DNA of 64,000 nucleotides from Pedobacter sp. KBS0701. Its GTDB lineage: Bacteria; Bacteroidota; Bacteroidia; Sphingobacteriales; Sphingobacteriaceae. The stretch is from contig NZ_CP042171.1 in assembly GCF_005938645.2 (NCBI RefSeq), forward strand, positions 5,890,001-5,954,000, given 5' to 3'. A program made the translations under genes and the position numbers. Of the stretch, positions 25,737 to 33,754 are shown piece by piece (the stretch's first letter is position 1; every line of letters starts with the position of its first letter). A model generated the notes under the pieces. It made no database searches. It saw only the letters and a list, made by a program, of their open reading frames with translations, and was not told the DNA's origin.

Positions 25737-26150
25737 ATGAAACGAGCAATTTCATTTGCAGTGTTATTAATCGCTGCTTCTTTAAAAATCAGTGCACAGG
25801 AAGTTGTGCAAAATAATGTTAAGCCTGTAGAAAATGCCCTGAGTCAGGTAACTAAGCTCCAGCCGGTAAGTTTTAATTACGATAAAGCCTGGGCGGAAAA
25901 ACTAAAGTTATCAGCCAAATCACAGTATGGTTTTGTAGGTGCTGAAGCTAAAACAACTATTCCTGAGATCGTTTCAGTCCAAGCTAAAAGTTATGTATCT
26001 GGCAAAAACGCCTTTAAAAATGCGACCATTACTAAGGTAGACTACGAAAGTTTAGTCCCGCTTTTGGTCGCCAGTATAAAAGAGCAACAAGAGCAAATAG
26101 AACAATTAAAGGCAGAAGTAAACAGTTTAAAATCCAGAAATACAAAGTAA
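25737..26150 (+). CDS. Secreted protein with tail-fibre chaperone (S74)-like domain
   Basis: 137 aa. The signal peptide MKRAISFAVLLIAASLKISAQ is followed by NALSQVTKLQPVSFNYDKAW, QYGFVGAEAK and KVDYESLVPLLVASIKEQQE with a terminal coiled coil, the pattern of the S74 intramolecular chaperone domain at the end of phage tail fibres and Bacteroidetes secreted proteins. The N-terminal S-D-x-R-x-K motif that provides the self-cleaving Ser/Lys is missing, so autoprocessing is unlikely. A free-standing, secreted remnant or adaptor of this domain; role unknown. Confidence 0.6.
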   Translation: MKRAISFAVLLIAASLKISAQEVVQNNVKPVENALSQVTKLQPVSFNYDKAWAEKLKLSAKSQYGFVGAEAKTTIPEIVSVQAKSYVSGKNAFKNATITKVDYESLVPLLVASIKEQQEQIEQLKAEVNSLKSRNTK

Positions 26151-26174
26151 TTTTTTTAGTTTTATAGTTGATTC

Positions 26175-26202
26175 AGGTCGGAGTAATGTTCCGGCCTTTT
26201 TT
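26175..26202 (+). terminator. Terminator after the S74-like gene
   Basis: An 8-bp stem, AGGTCGGA/TCCGGCCT (one wobble), with a 7-base loop, followed by a T-rich run. Confidence 0.75.
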
Positions 26203-26293
26203 ATTTTTATAAATAAAACGATCCTACGTAATGCTTAAATTTTTATTTTTATATAATTAACCAAATATAAATCTACAATTAAAAACAATTATT

Positions 26294-26653
26294 ATGAAAA
26301 AGCTTATTCAATTATTCCTGTTCTGTACAGTACTGGCTGTGTTACCTTTGCAAAATACTAAGGCTGAAAATAAGGCCAGTAAATTTTTTAGCATTGGTTT
26401 AAATTTAAGTAATGGAACTGGTGATAACGGATCTATTTACCTGTACGGACCTACTCCTGTTAGTGCTTATTTTGGTCCAAGTGGAGGTTCATACGGTCCG
26501 TTGACGGCCGGCACTTATACGGTTATTATTTATACTGCTGCCCCAGGTTCACGCACTTTTAGATTTAATGGACAAGCGATTACCACCAGCACCGGCAGCG
26601 CGACATTTAATAATGTTAGCATTACTTCTACAGCTTTCGCTTCTGTTAATTAA
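26294..26653 (+). CDS. Hypothetical small secreted protein
   Basis: 119 aa. A clear signal peptide (MKKLIQLFLFCTVLAVLPLQ...KAE) precedes a Gly/Ser/Thr-rich beta-type domain with GPTPVSAYFGPSGGSYGPL and GTYTVIIYTAAPGSRTFRFNG. No known family recognised; the composition suggests a small beta-sandwich exported to the periplasm or surface. It is followed by a terminator hairpin. Confidence 0.6.
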   Translation: MKKLIQLFLFCTVLAVLPLQNTKAENKASKFFSIGLNLSNGTGDNGSIYLYGPTPVSAYFGPSGGSYGPLTAGTYTVIIYTAAPGSRTFRFNGQAITTSTGSATFNNVSITSTAFASVN

Positions 26654-26670
26654 ATAAATATTTTCAAGTT

Positions 26671-26700
26671 GGTCCGGATTTATAGTCCGGACCTTTGTGT
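26671..26700 (+). terminator. Hairpin after the small secreted protein gene
   Basis: A perfect 8-bp stem, GGTCCGGA/TCCGGACC, with a 7-base loop, followed by TTTGTG and a later T-run at 26708-26714. Confidence 0.6.
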
Positions 26701-26782
26701 TGTATGACTTTTTTTGGTTAAGGATTACAAATCCCGGCTAACTTTAGAGATAGGTCAGAAGTTGGGATGGATTTGCACTTTT

Positions 26783-26897
26783 ATAAATCGTCATCTCGAC
26801 TGTAGCGCAGCGGAACAGCGAGATCTATCTCTAGACAGATTTAGCTTCACTGGGCACTCCATGGTTCTCGGCTTCGTTGCACTCCGCTCGAAATGAC
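26783..26897. repeat. Dispersed intergenic palindromic repeat, GTCATTTCGA class, copy 2
   Basis: Arms CGTCATCTCGACTGTAGCGC and CTCCGCTCGAAATGACGATC face each other, with AGATCTATCT and TTAGCTTCACTG in the middle. The reverse complement of the same inner words is found at 60141-60255 (CAGTGAAGCTAAATC, AGATAGATCT), so the two elements are diverged copies in opposite orientation. Confidence 0.75.
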
Positions 26898-26911
26898 GAT
26901 CAATCTAATTA

Positions 26912-28219
26912 CTACCCTTTAAGCAAATAACTTTTAAATCCTTCAAAGTCTGCCGCCAATTGATCTGCATGTTTAGGTTTACTTTCCAAAGCTTTTACCT
27001 GCTCCGGGATTTCGATTTTAGCTGCAATATCCGCCGGGAAAATATCCGGGAATTTACAGGCATGCGCAGTAGATAAGAAAACAGCCGCACTTTCATCAGA
27101 TGGATTTTCGCTTCTGTATTTTTCAATTGCCAAATACGCAATTGCAGTATGGGGACAGGCAACATAATTAAGTTTGTTGTCGAGTTCTTTAATGCCTCCC
27201 AATGTTTCTTCGTCAGTGAAGCGATAAGCCGTAACCACTTTTTTAAGCGCTTCTACATCCTGATCAAACAGATCCATAATGCGGACCCAATTGCTTGGTG
27301 CACCAACATCCATCGCATTCGAATAGGTTTGTGTTGATGGTTTTGTTTCGTAAAAACCACTTTCTAAAAAGCGTGGAACAGTGTCGTTCACATTAGTAGC
27401 GGCGATAAACTGTTTAATTGGCAATCCTAATTTGTAAGCCAGTAAGCCGGCACCGATATTTCCGAAATTTCCGCTGGGAACCGAAAATACAACATCGCTA
27501 TAACCTTGTTTTTTCAATTGGGCATAAGTGTTGAAATAATAAAAGGTTTGAGGAATTAACCGTGAAATATTGATGGAGTTAGCAGAAGTCAACCTGAATT
27601 TCGCATTCAGTTCATCATCAGCAAAAGCCTGCTTCACCAAAGCCTGGCAATCATCAAACGTTCCTTTTACCTCAATTGCCCTAATGTTTTCACCGTTTGT
27701 GGTTAACTGCAACTCCTGTATCGGACTCACTTTTCCTTCGGGATAAAGAATCGTTACCCTGGTGTTCGGAACACCTAAGAAACCTAATGCTACAGCTCCA
27801 CCGGTATCTCCTGAAGTGGCAACTAATACATCTAGCAGCTGTTCGCCATCTTTTAAGAAATAAGCCATCACACGGCTCATAAAACGGGCGCCAAAATCTT
27901 TAAAAGCCAAAGAGGGGCCATGGAACAATTCGAGTACAAAGGTTTTATCATCCAATTTTATTGCGGGAGCATCAAAATTAATGGCATCATCAATTAAAGC
28001 CTTTAAATCTTCAGCCGGAATCTCATCTTTTAATAGTGTTGAGGCTACTTTGTAAGCAATTTCAGGTAAAGAATATTGTTCGATATTTTCAATAAAACCG
28101 GCATCAAGCTGCGGGATTTCTACCGGCATGTATAAGCCTTTATCCTGAGGCATACTGTTAAAAACGGCTTCTTTAAAAGAAACACGTAAATCTTTATTGT
28201 TGGTTGAGTATAGTTTCAT
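26912..28219 (-). CDS. thrC: Threonine synthase
   Basis: 435 aa, fold-type II PLP enzyme. Lys107 in GPSLAFKDFGARFM forms the Schiff base; TSGDTGGAVALGF binds the phosphate; SVPSGNFGNIGAGL and STAHACKFP are typical of the E. coli-like long form. It converts O-phospho-L-homoserine to threonine and phosphate. Last gene of a minus-strand thr operon; 88 bases separate it from thrB, holding a word-repeat hairpin. Confidence 0.96.
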   Translation of the reverse strand: MKLYSTNNKDLRVSFKEAVFNSMPQDKGLYMPVEIPQLDAGFIENIEQYSLPEIAYKVASTLLKDEIPAEDLKALIDDAINFDAPAIKLDDKTFVLELFHGPSLAFKDFGARFMSRVMAYFLKDGEQLLDVLVATSGDTGGAVALGFLGVPNTRVTILYPEGKVSPIQELQLTTNGENIRAIEVKGTFDDCQALVKQAFADDELNAKFRLTSANSINISRLIPQTFYYFNTYAQLKKQGYSDVVFSVPSGNFGNIGAGLLAYKLGLPIKQFIAATNVNDTVPRFLESGFYETKPSTQTYSNAMDVGAPSNWVRIMDLFDQDVEALKKVVTAYRFTDEETLGGIKELDNKLNYVACPHTAIAYLAIEKYRSENPSDESAAVFLSTAHACKFPDIFPADIAAKIEIPEQVKALESKPKHADQLAADFEGFKSYLLKG

Positions 28220-28226
28220 TTTTAAT

Positions 28227-28310
28227 GAGGTTGGAGGGTTGAAAGGTTGAGGGTTGGAAGGTTTTGGATGCTTAGCCCTCCACCCTTAAACCCTCTACCT
28301 TCCAGCCTTA
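28227..28310. repeat. Word-repeat hairpin between thrB and thrC
   Basis: The left arm repeats GGTTGGAGGGTTGAAAGG and TTGAGGGTTGGAAGG; the right arm repeats CCCTCCACCCTTAAACCC and CTACCTTCCAGCC. A strong G/C-rich imperfect stem fills the whole spacer and reaches the thrB stop codon. It could affect thrC expression relative to thrB (inference). Confidence 0.6.
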
Positions 28311-29291
28311 AGAAATTACTCTTGGCCCTTCCGCGTTAACCGGAGAAACAAAAGCTTTGCTATTAATATTTATTTTATGCAAGTGTTGCTGTTGCGATTT
28401 AGTTATTTTTCTGGCTGTTTCTTCATCTTTGGTCAATGCGAAAACAGAAGGACCAGAACCTGAAATTCCGAAACCAATTGCACCATTTTCCATTGCCAGT
28501 TTTCTCATTTCTTCAAAACCAGGGATCAGGATCGAGCGGGTAGGTTCTACCAGCACATCTTTCATGCTTCTTCCAATTAAGTCGAAATCATTCATGAACA
28601 ATCCACTTACCAAACCAGCTACGTTTCCCCATTGGGTAACTGCATCCTTTAGGGCAACCTTACTACGGATCATTTGGCGTGCATCTTTTGTTGGTACATC
28701 AACTTCCGGATAAACAATTGCGGCGTACATTCCGGCTGGTGTTGGCAAAGAAATCACGTCTAATGGTTCGTAACTTCTTACCAGTACAAAACCGCCCAAC
28801 AAAGCAGGTGCAACATTATCGGCGTGGCCATAGCCACAAGCCAGTTCTTCACCTTTCATGGCAAAAGGAACCAGTTCTTTGGCCGTTAATAAATCGCCCA
28901 TTAATTTGTTAATGGCAAATAAACCTGCAACCGTACTGGCCGAGCTAGAGCCCAATCCACTGCCGATAGGCATTTTTTTGTGGAGTTCAATTTCTACGCC
29001 CACATCCAAACGATCGATGTGTTTTAAATAATGTTGCACACTGGCACTTACCGTATTTTTAGCAGCATCCAATGGTAAACGACCGTCATCGCCGGTAATT
29101 CTTTTGATCACTACTCCTGGTGTATCGGTAAAACGCATTTCCACTTCGTCACCCGGTTCGTTTACGGCGAAACCCAATACGTCGAAACCACAAACAACGT
29201 TTGCTACAGTTGCGGGTGCAAATACCCGGATAGAAGTTCCAACTTCTAAATCTGCTGGAACTAGCTCATTATCATTTATATTCTTTTGCAT
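28308..29291 (-). CDS. thrB: Homoserine kinase
   Basis: 327 aa GHMP kinase. The ATP-binding motif PIGSGLGSSSAS (108-119) is characteristic, with FAPATVANVVCGFDVLGFA at the N-terminus and GFGISGSGPSVFAL for the C-terminal motif 3. It phosphorylates homoserine for ThrC. It lies 46 bases after an RhtB-like exporter gene in the thr operon. About 15 residues longer than the E. coli enzyme, mainly at the N-terminus. Confidence 0.95.
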   Translation of the reverse strand: MQKNINDNELVPADLEVGTSIRVFAPATVANVVCGFDVLGFAVNEPGDEVEMRFTDTPGVVIKRITGDDGRLPLDAAKNTVSASVQHYLKHIDRLDVGVEIELHKKMPIGSGLGSSSASTVAGLFAINKLMGDLLTAKELVPFAMKGEELACGYGHADNVAPALLGGFVLVRSYEPLDVISLPTPAGMYAAIVYPEVDVPTKDARQMIRSKVALKDAVTQWGNVAGLVSGLFMNDFDLIGRSMKDVLVEPTRSILIPGFEEMRKLAMENGAIGFGISGSGPSVFALTKDEETARKITKSQQQHLHKININSKAFVSPVNAEGPRVIS

Positions 29292-29337
29292 CTTTTAATA
29301 CTGATTGCCTTATTGGCTGTTTGGTAAAACTTAAATG

Positions 29338-29970
29338 TTATTTTTTAGTTAAGGCTATTTTTAGCCCCAATAGAATAAATACTACCCCTGAAGTTTTGTT
29401 CATCCAGATCTCGATATTTTTATTTCGGTTAAAGTGCTTAGCTACGTTGCTTCCTGTTAATGCTAAAAATGAGCACCAGATTAAGGTTATGAAGAACATA
29501 ATCAGGCCGAGTAAAAAATAAGGAATCGGATTATTAATTTCCTCACTGTTGATAAACTGGGGTAAAAAGGCAAGAAAGAAGAGGGCTATTTTAGGATTTA
29601 AAATATCACTCAAAAGCGCCGTAAAAAACATTTGTTTCATTCCGGTTACTTTACTTTCAACGGGCTTTATCTCAACGTGTTCACCTTTACTGGCAAAAGA
29701 CCGGTAGCCCAGGTAAATAAGATAGGCTGCGCCCAGGTATTTAACTATGCTAAAAGCAATGGCTGATTTCGATAAAATTTGAGAAAGGCCAAATGTAGCT
29801 GCACAAGTATGTACAAGCAAGCCCAAACTGACACCTAGAGCAGAGTATAAACCTGAATTTTTTCCTTTAGAAATACTTCTTGTTAAAACCATTATGGTAT
29901 CTACACCGGGCGTAATAACCACTATAATAGCAGCTAATATAAATGCACCTAAATTCTCGATTCCTAACAT
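29338..29970 (-). CDS. LysE/RhtB-family amino-acid exporter
   Basis: 210 aa with about six transmembrane segments. The N-terminal GAFILAAIIVVITPGVDTIMVLTRSISKGKNSGL carries the LysE/RhtB signature (the PGP-like region) and LGVSLGLLVHTCAATFGLS the second helix. Family members export threonine, homoserine, lysine and similar amino acids. Its place inside the thr operon, five bases after the DinB-like gene and before thrB, points to a threonine or homoserine exporter; this is inference from context. Confidence 0.85.
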   Translation of the reverse strand: MLGIENLGAFILAAIIVVITPGVDTIMVLTRSISKGKNSGLYSALGVSLGLLVHTCAATFGLSQILSKSAIAFSIVKYLGAAYLIYLGYRSFASKGEHVEIKPVESKVTGMKQMFFTALLSDILNPKIALFFLAFLPQFINSEEINNPIPYFLLGLIMFFITLIWCSFLALTGSNVAKHFNRNKNIEIWMNKTSGVVFILLGLKIALTKK

Positions 29971-29975
29971 AGCTA

Positions 29976-30428
29976 TTATGCCGTTATTTGCTTTAAATGA
30001 TATTTTAAATGCAACACATAATCTTCAATAAAATAAGAAAGTGTATGCAGTTCTGTTTTTCCTTTTCCGGTATCACAGTTATTCTGAAGCTTTTCTTCCG
30101 GAATGTTTTCAATTACCCGGCAAATCTGATAGTTCAATAATTTCCAAAGTGTTTTAACCTCACTAATATCAGTTCCCTGATAATTTTGATAAAGCACCCA
30201 TTCATCCTGATGATAAACGATTTTAACACACTGCTCATACTGGCCAATAATTAATCGACGGATATTATTCGATGCACTATCGATCAAATGACCTAATAAT
30301 TCTTTTTTAGACCATTTTGAGGGTTGCGGTTTATCGTTCCATGCTTTTTCCGTGATATTTTCAAAATCAATCATTGCCTGATCAACCAGGCTTAGGATTT
30401 CATTTTTATGTGCTAAAACCGGATTCAT
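29976..30428 (-). CDS. DinB-family (YfiT-like) four-helix protein
   Basis: 150 aa. Helical; His residues at the metal-ligand positions of the DinB/YfiT fold appear in LLGHLIDSASNNIRRL (first) and HLKYHLKQI (last), with SKWSKKELLGHL as the recognisable core. Family members bind a divalent metal and some are thiol-dependent transferases; the function here is unknown. It sits 4 bases after thrA and 5 before the exporter gene, so it is certainly co-transcribed with the thr genes. Confidence 0.8.
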   Translation of the reverse strand: MNPVLAHKNEILSLVDQAMIDFENITEKAWNDKPQPSKWSKKELLGHLIDSASNNIRRLIIGQYEQCVKIVYHQDEWVLYQNYQGTDISEVKTLWKLLNYQICRVIENIPEEKLQNNCDTGKGKTELHTLSYFIEDYVLHLKYHLKQITA

Positions 30429-30432
30429 GGTA

Positions 30433-32886
30433 TTAGTTGTTTAAAGTACCAACGTTAATGATATCCGCAAAAACACCGGCAGCCGTTACTTCTGCGCCTG
30501 CACCTGGGCCTTTTACCACCAATGGACGTGATTTATAACGATCAGTAGTGAAAGAAATAATGTTGTCACTCCCCGATAGCATATAAAAAGGATGGCTATC
30601 ATCAACCATTTGAAGACTGATCTCTACATTGCCATCTTCTAACTTGCCAATGTAACGTAAAACTTTTCCATCGTTGGCTGCCGTGTTTTTTAGATTTTCA
30701 AAATAAGTCGCATTGGCTTTAAGTTCCGCATAAAAATCTTCTACTGTTGAAGCGTTTAAGCAGGCTTCGGGCAAAATATTGTCAATTTTCACATCGCTGG
30801 CTTCCAATGGATAACCTGCATCGCGTGCCAGGATCAACATCTTACGCATAAAATCTTTTCCGTTCAGGTCATCACGTGGATCTGGTTCCGTATAACCCAG
30901 TTCCTGTGCTTCTTTTACCGTTTCGTAAAAACCGGCTTCACCCTTAAAATTATTGAAGATGTATGAAATGGTTCCTGATAAAATAGCCTCAATCCGGGCA
31001 ACTTTATCGCCGCTCATCATTAATTCTTTCAGCGTGCGTATAATAGGTAAACCAGCACCAACATTGGTTTCATAATAAAAATCAACACCAAATTTACGGG
31101 CGGTATCTTTGAATGATTTATACTGCGCATAACCAGCAGAGTTTCCTTTTTTATTGCAGGTTACTACTGAAATGCTGCTTTCGAATATACCCTGATAAAA
31201 TTCTATTGGTGATTCCGCTGCCGTATTATCCACAAAAACACAGTTGGGTAAGTTTAAAGCTTTCATTTTGGCTACAAAACCAGCTAAATCAGCTTTTTCA
31301 CCATTAGCAGCTAGTTCGGTTTCCCAATTTTCGAGTGGTAAACCATCTGCGCTGAAGATCATTTGTCGCGTATTGCTAATGCCTGCAACCTTAACCTGTA
31401 GATCATTATTAGCTGCCAGGAAAGGCATTTGCTCTTTCAGTTGATTAAATAAGGTTTTACCAATGTTCCCTGTGCCGAGGCAGAACACGTTAAGCGTTCT
31501 TTTCAGGTCGGTAAAAAAGGCGTCATGTACCGCATTAACCGCTTTAGATAGATCATCTTTGCTGATGATCACAGAGATATTATATTCAGATGAGCCCTGT
31601 GCAATAGCTCTTACATTGATACCATTACGGCCCAATGCATTGAACAAACGTCCGCTCATACCCGGTGTACGTTTCATGTTTTCACCCACGATGGCCAAAA
31701 CTGAAAGGTTACTTTCAACTTCTGGTAGTTCCAGTTTTTTTGCATCCAGTTCCAGCTCAAACTCTTTTTTGATTAATGAAATGGCCTGCGAAGCATCTGT
31801 TGGCTTAACTGCGAAGGTAATACTATGCTCTGATGAAGATTGTGTAATCAATACCACATTGATCTGTTCGCGCGAAAGTAGTGAGAATAATCTTCCGCTA
31901 AAGCCTGCCTTACCCACCATGCCACTTCCGGTTAGGTTGATAATGCTGATCTGATCAATAGAAGAAATTCCTTTTATGGGTAAATTAGATGCTTTTACAT
32001 CACTTTTAATATAGGTGCCTGCAAAATCCGGTTCGAAAGTATTTTTGATCACAATGGGGATTTTCTTCATAAAAGCAGGGATCATCGTTGGCGGATAAAT
32101 CACTTTTGCACCAAAATAACTCAGTTCCATGGCTTCAGTATAGCTCAGCTCTGGCAAAGAGAAAGCTTTTTTAACGATCCTCGGATCAGCTGTCATCATG
32201 CCGTTTACATCGGTCCATATTTCTATTTCTTCCACATTTAAGGCTGCACCCCATACCGCTGCAGTATAATCAGAGCCACCACGGCCTAAAGTCGTTACCC
32301 TTCCTGCTGCATTGCTCGCTATAAAACCAGTAACAAAAAGTACCTTATCCTTATTTTCCTGGTAAAAATTGTTGATCAGCATTTCAGTCAACTCGGTATC
32401 AACTTTGGCCTGACCGAAGTTGCTATCGGTTTTAATCAGTTCCGACCCGTTTACATAAAGCGCGCCTCCAAAAGTTTGCGAAGCAATGTGGCTGATCATA
32501 AAAGTAGAACAACGTTCGCCATAGCTTAAAATCTGATCCTTGGTCTGTAAGCTAAGCTCACGCAGGTTGGTCACTGCCTGTAGCAGATCTTCCAGTTCGT
32601 TAAAAAAGATTTTTAAGCGCGTAAACACAGGGTTTTGTGCTGCTGCAGGTAAAAGCGAACGGATTACCGCAAAGTGTTTGGCCTCAATTTCTTTTAAATG
32701 GGCATCATAATCTTCACCACGCTCAGCCATTTCGGCCATATCGGTAAGCAGATTGGTTACACCACTCATTGCCGATAATACAACTACCGGGCTATTCTTC
32801 TGTTTTTCTTCGCCAACCAGGCGCAAGAGGGTTTTAATGTTCTCGGCCGAACCTACGGATGTGCCGCCGAATTTGAGTACTTTCAT
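30433..32886 (-). CDS. thrA: Bifunctional aspartokinase/homoserine dehydrogenase
   Basis: 817 aa, same layout and length as E. coli ThrA (820). Aspartokinase (1-290) begins MKVLKFGGTSVGSAENI and contains GRGGSDYTAA. Two ACT-like regulatory domains (about 305-450) follow, with NLTGSGMVGKAGFSGRLF and GENMKRTPGMSGRLF. Homoserine dehydrogenase (about 460-817) starts with the NAD(P) motif CLGTGNIGKTLF, then GAGLPIIRTLKELMMSGD and YTEPDPRDDLNGKDFMRKM. It catalyses the first and third steps toward threonine. First structural gene after the attenuator. Confidence 0.97.
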   Translation of the reverse strand: MKVLKFGGTSVGSAENIKTLLRLVGEEKQKNSPVVVLSAMSGVTNLLTDMAEMAERGEDYDAHLKEIEAKHFAVIRSLLPAAAQNPVFTRLKIFFNELEDLLQAVTNLRELSLQTKDQILSYGERCSTFMISHIASQTFGGALYVNGSELIKTDSNFGQAKVDTELTEMLINNFYQENKDKVLFVTGFIASNAAGRVTTLGRGGSDYTAAVWGAALNVEEIEIWTDVNGMMTADPRIVKKAFSLPELSYTEAMELSYFGAKVIYPPTMIPAFMKKIPIVIKNTFEPDFAGTYIKSDVKASNLPIKGISSIDQISIINLTGSGMVGKAGFSGRLFSLLSREQINVVLITQSSSEHSITFAVKPTDASQAISLIKKEFELELDAKKLELPEVESNLSVLAIVGENMKRTPGMSGRLFNALGRNGINVRAIAQGSSEYNISVIISKDDLSKAVNAVHDAFFTDLKRTLNVFCLGTGNIGKTLFNQLKEQMPFLAANNDLQVKVAGISNTRQMIFSADGLPLENWETELAANGEKADLAGFVAKMKALNLPNCVFVDNTAAESPIEFYQGIFESSISVVTCNKKGNSAGYAQYKSFKDTARKFGVDFYYETNVGAGLPIIRTLKELMMSGDKVARIEAILSGTISYIFNNFKGEAGFYETVKEAQELGYTEPDPRDDLNGKDFMRKMLILARDAGYPLEASDVKIDNILPEACLNASTVEDFYAELKANATYFENLKNTAANDGKVLRYIGKLEDGNVEISLQMVDDSHPFYMLSGSDNIISFTTDRYKSRPLVVKGPGAGAEVTAAGVFADIINVGTLNN

Positions 32887-32972
32887 TAGTTTATATTGGG
32901 TTTAACTGTTTGTTGCCGCACCGATCTGTGTTTTAAAATGCTCGTCTGTACAGGTTTCATTCAGCATGGTTT

Positions 32973-33006
32973 AAAAAAAAAGCGTCCCGACTTTCATCGG
33001 GACGCT
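32973..33006 (-). terminator. Attenuator terminator of the thr operon
   Basis: On the minus strand the stem is AGCGTCCCGA/TCGGGACGCT (10 bp, 6-base loop) followed by nine T. It lies between the leader peptide stop (33041) and thrA (32886). Leader bases CGGGGCT (33043-33049) could pair with its 5' arm, giving an alternative antiterminator. Confidence 0.88.
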
Positions 33007-33040
33007 CTCTGTGTTTTATGTTTTTTCAATTTACAACAAA

Positions 33041-33106
33041 TTAGCCCCGCTGGTTTATACCGGTGGTAATAATAATCGTTGTAATAATTGAAGTGTTAAA
33101 ATTCAT
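33041..33106 (-). CDS. thrL: thr operon leader peptide
   Basis: 21 codons from ATG 33106 to TAA 33041-33043. It has five Thr (positions 5, 9, 10, 14, 15) and six Ile (7, 8, 11, 12, 13, 17), including the run IITTIIITT. This is the same logic as the E. coli thrL peptide, which also uses Thr and Ile codons. Ribosome stalling when charged tRNA-Thr or tRNA-Ile is short would leave the end of the leader free to pair with the terminator's 5' arm. Found by eye; the clear composition, the terminator and the thr genes downstream make it convincing. Confidence 0.88.
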   Translation of the reverse strand: MNFNTSIITTIIITTGINQRG

Positions 33107-33131
33107 CTTGTCTTCGTGTATTTTGTACACC

Positions 33132-33164
33132 GTAAAGTAGGAGATTATTTTCTTAAAATGCAAA
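33132..33164 (-). promoter_or_regulatory. Promoter of the thr operon
   Basis: On the minus strand TTTG (33161-33164), 21 bases, TACTTTAC (33132-33139), one mismatch to TAnnTTTG. The leader peptide ATG is 25 bases downstream, giving a short untranslated leader as usual for attenuators. Confidence 0.6.
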
Positions 33165-33705
33165 TGTTTTTTCAATTTTATTTCGAAATTTCTATTAAAA
33201 CGTTTAAGTAAATGAAATAGCCATATTATTCCCCTTCTTTGGAGGGGTGCCCGCAGGGCGGGGTGGTTGATCAGTAATTTTTTTAGAAAAGATGCTGCAG
33301 TAGCTTTTTGGGCAGTGCAGCCCTGCTAACCGCTATAGTCCCGATGGTGGTGCTGTTTTGTTGTGGGTGAGATCGGGAGCTGCCGCTTTTATCAGGTTTA
33401 TTTAATGCGGGCTGGTGCTACTATTGAAGTGCGTTGCCTTTCCGGCGTTTAATTATTCCCCTCCTTTTTCCAAGGCGGGGTGAAATTGATGTTTTTTATC
33501 TAAGAAGCATAACTTATACTCAATCCCATATAAGTCAGTCTGGACTCAGAAGATTTAAACACTAAAACCATTTACCATATTTTACTTAGTGTATATTTTT
33601 GATTTTTTTTATATTTAAAAATATGGTTTAATTAATTAAATATCAGATATTTAAATCATAGTGTATTTGCTACAATATGTAAAAAATTATGTTTTAAAAC
33701 TCGTT
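33165..33705. other. Intergenic region between the thr promoter and pckA
   Basis: No gene seen. Two G/C-rich repeat pieces occur: CCTTCTTTGGAGGGGTGCCC with GCAGGGCGGGGTGG (about 33232-33265) and CCCCTCCTTTTTCCAAGGCG with GGGTG (about 33451-33482), related to the CCCCTTAAGGGG family. The last 150 bases are very AT-rich. Confidence 0.5.
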
Positions 33706-33732
33706 TTTGTGCAATATAAGTCTTTACCTTTG
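33706..33732 (+). promoter_or_regulatory. Promoter of pckA
   Basis: TACCTTTG (33725-33732) is a perfect -7 box 22 bases before the ATG. TTTG at 33706-33709 is the nearest -33 candidate; its 15-base spacing is short. Confidence 0.6.
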
Positions 33733-33754
33733 CTCCACTAACTAACTTATTGTT

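Noticed and set aside
26714..26896. 60-codon plus-strand frame
   Set aside because: Lies almost wholly in the palindromic repeat at 26783-26897.
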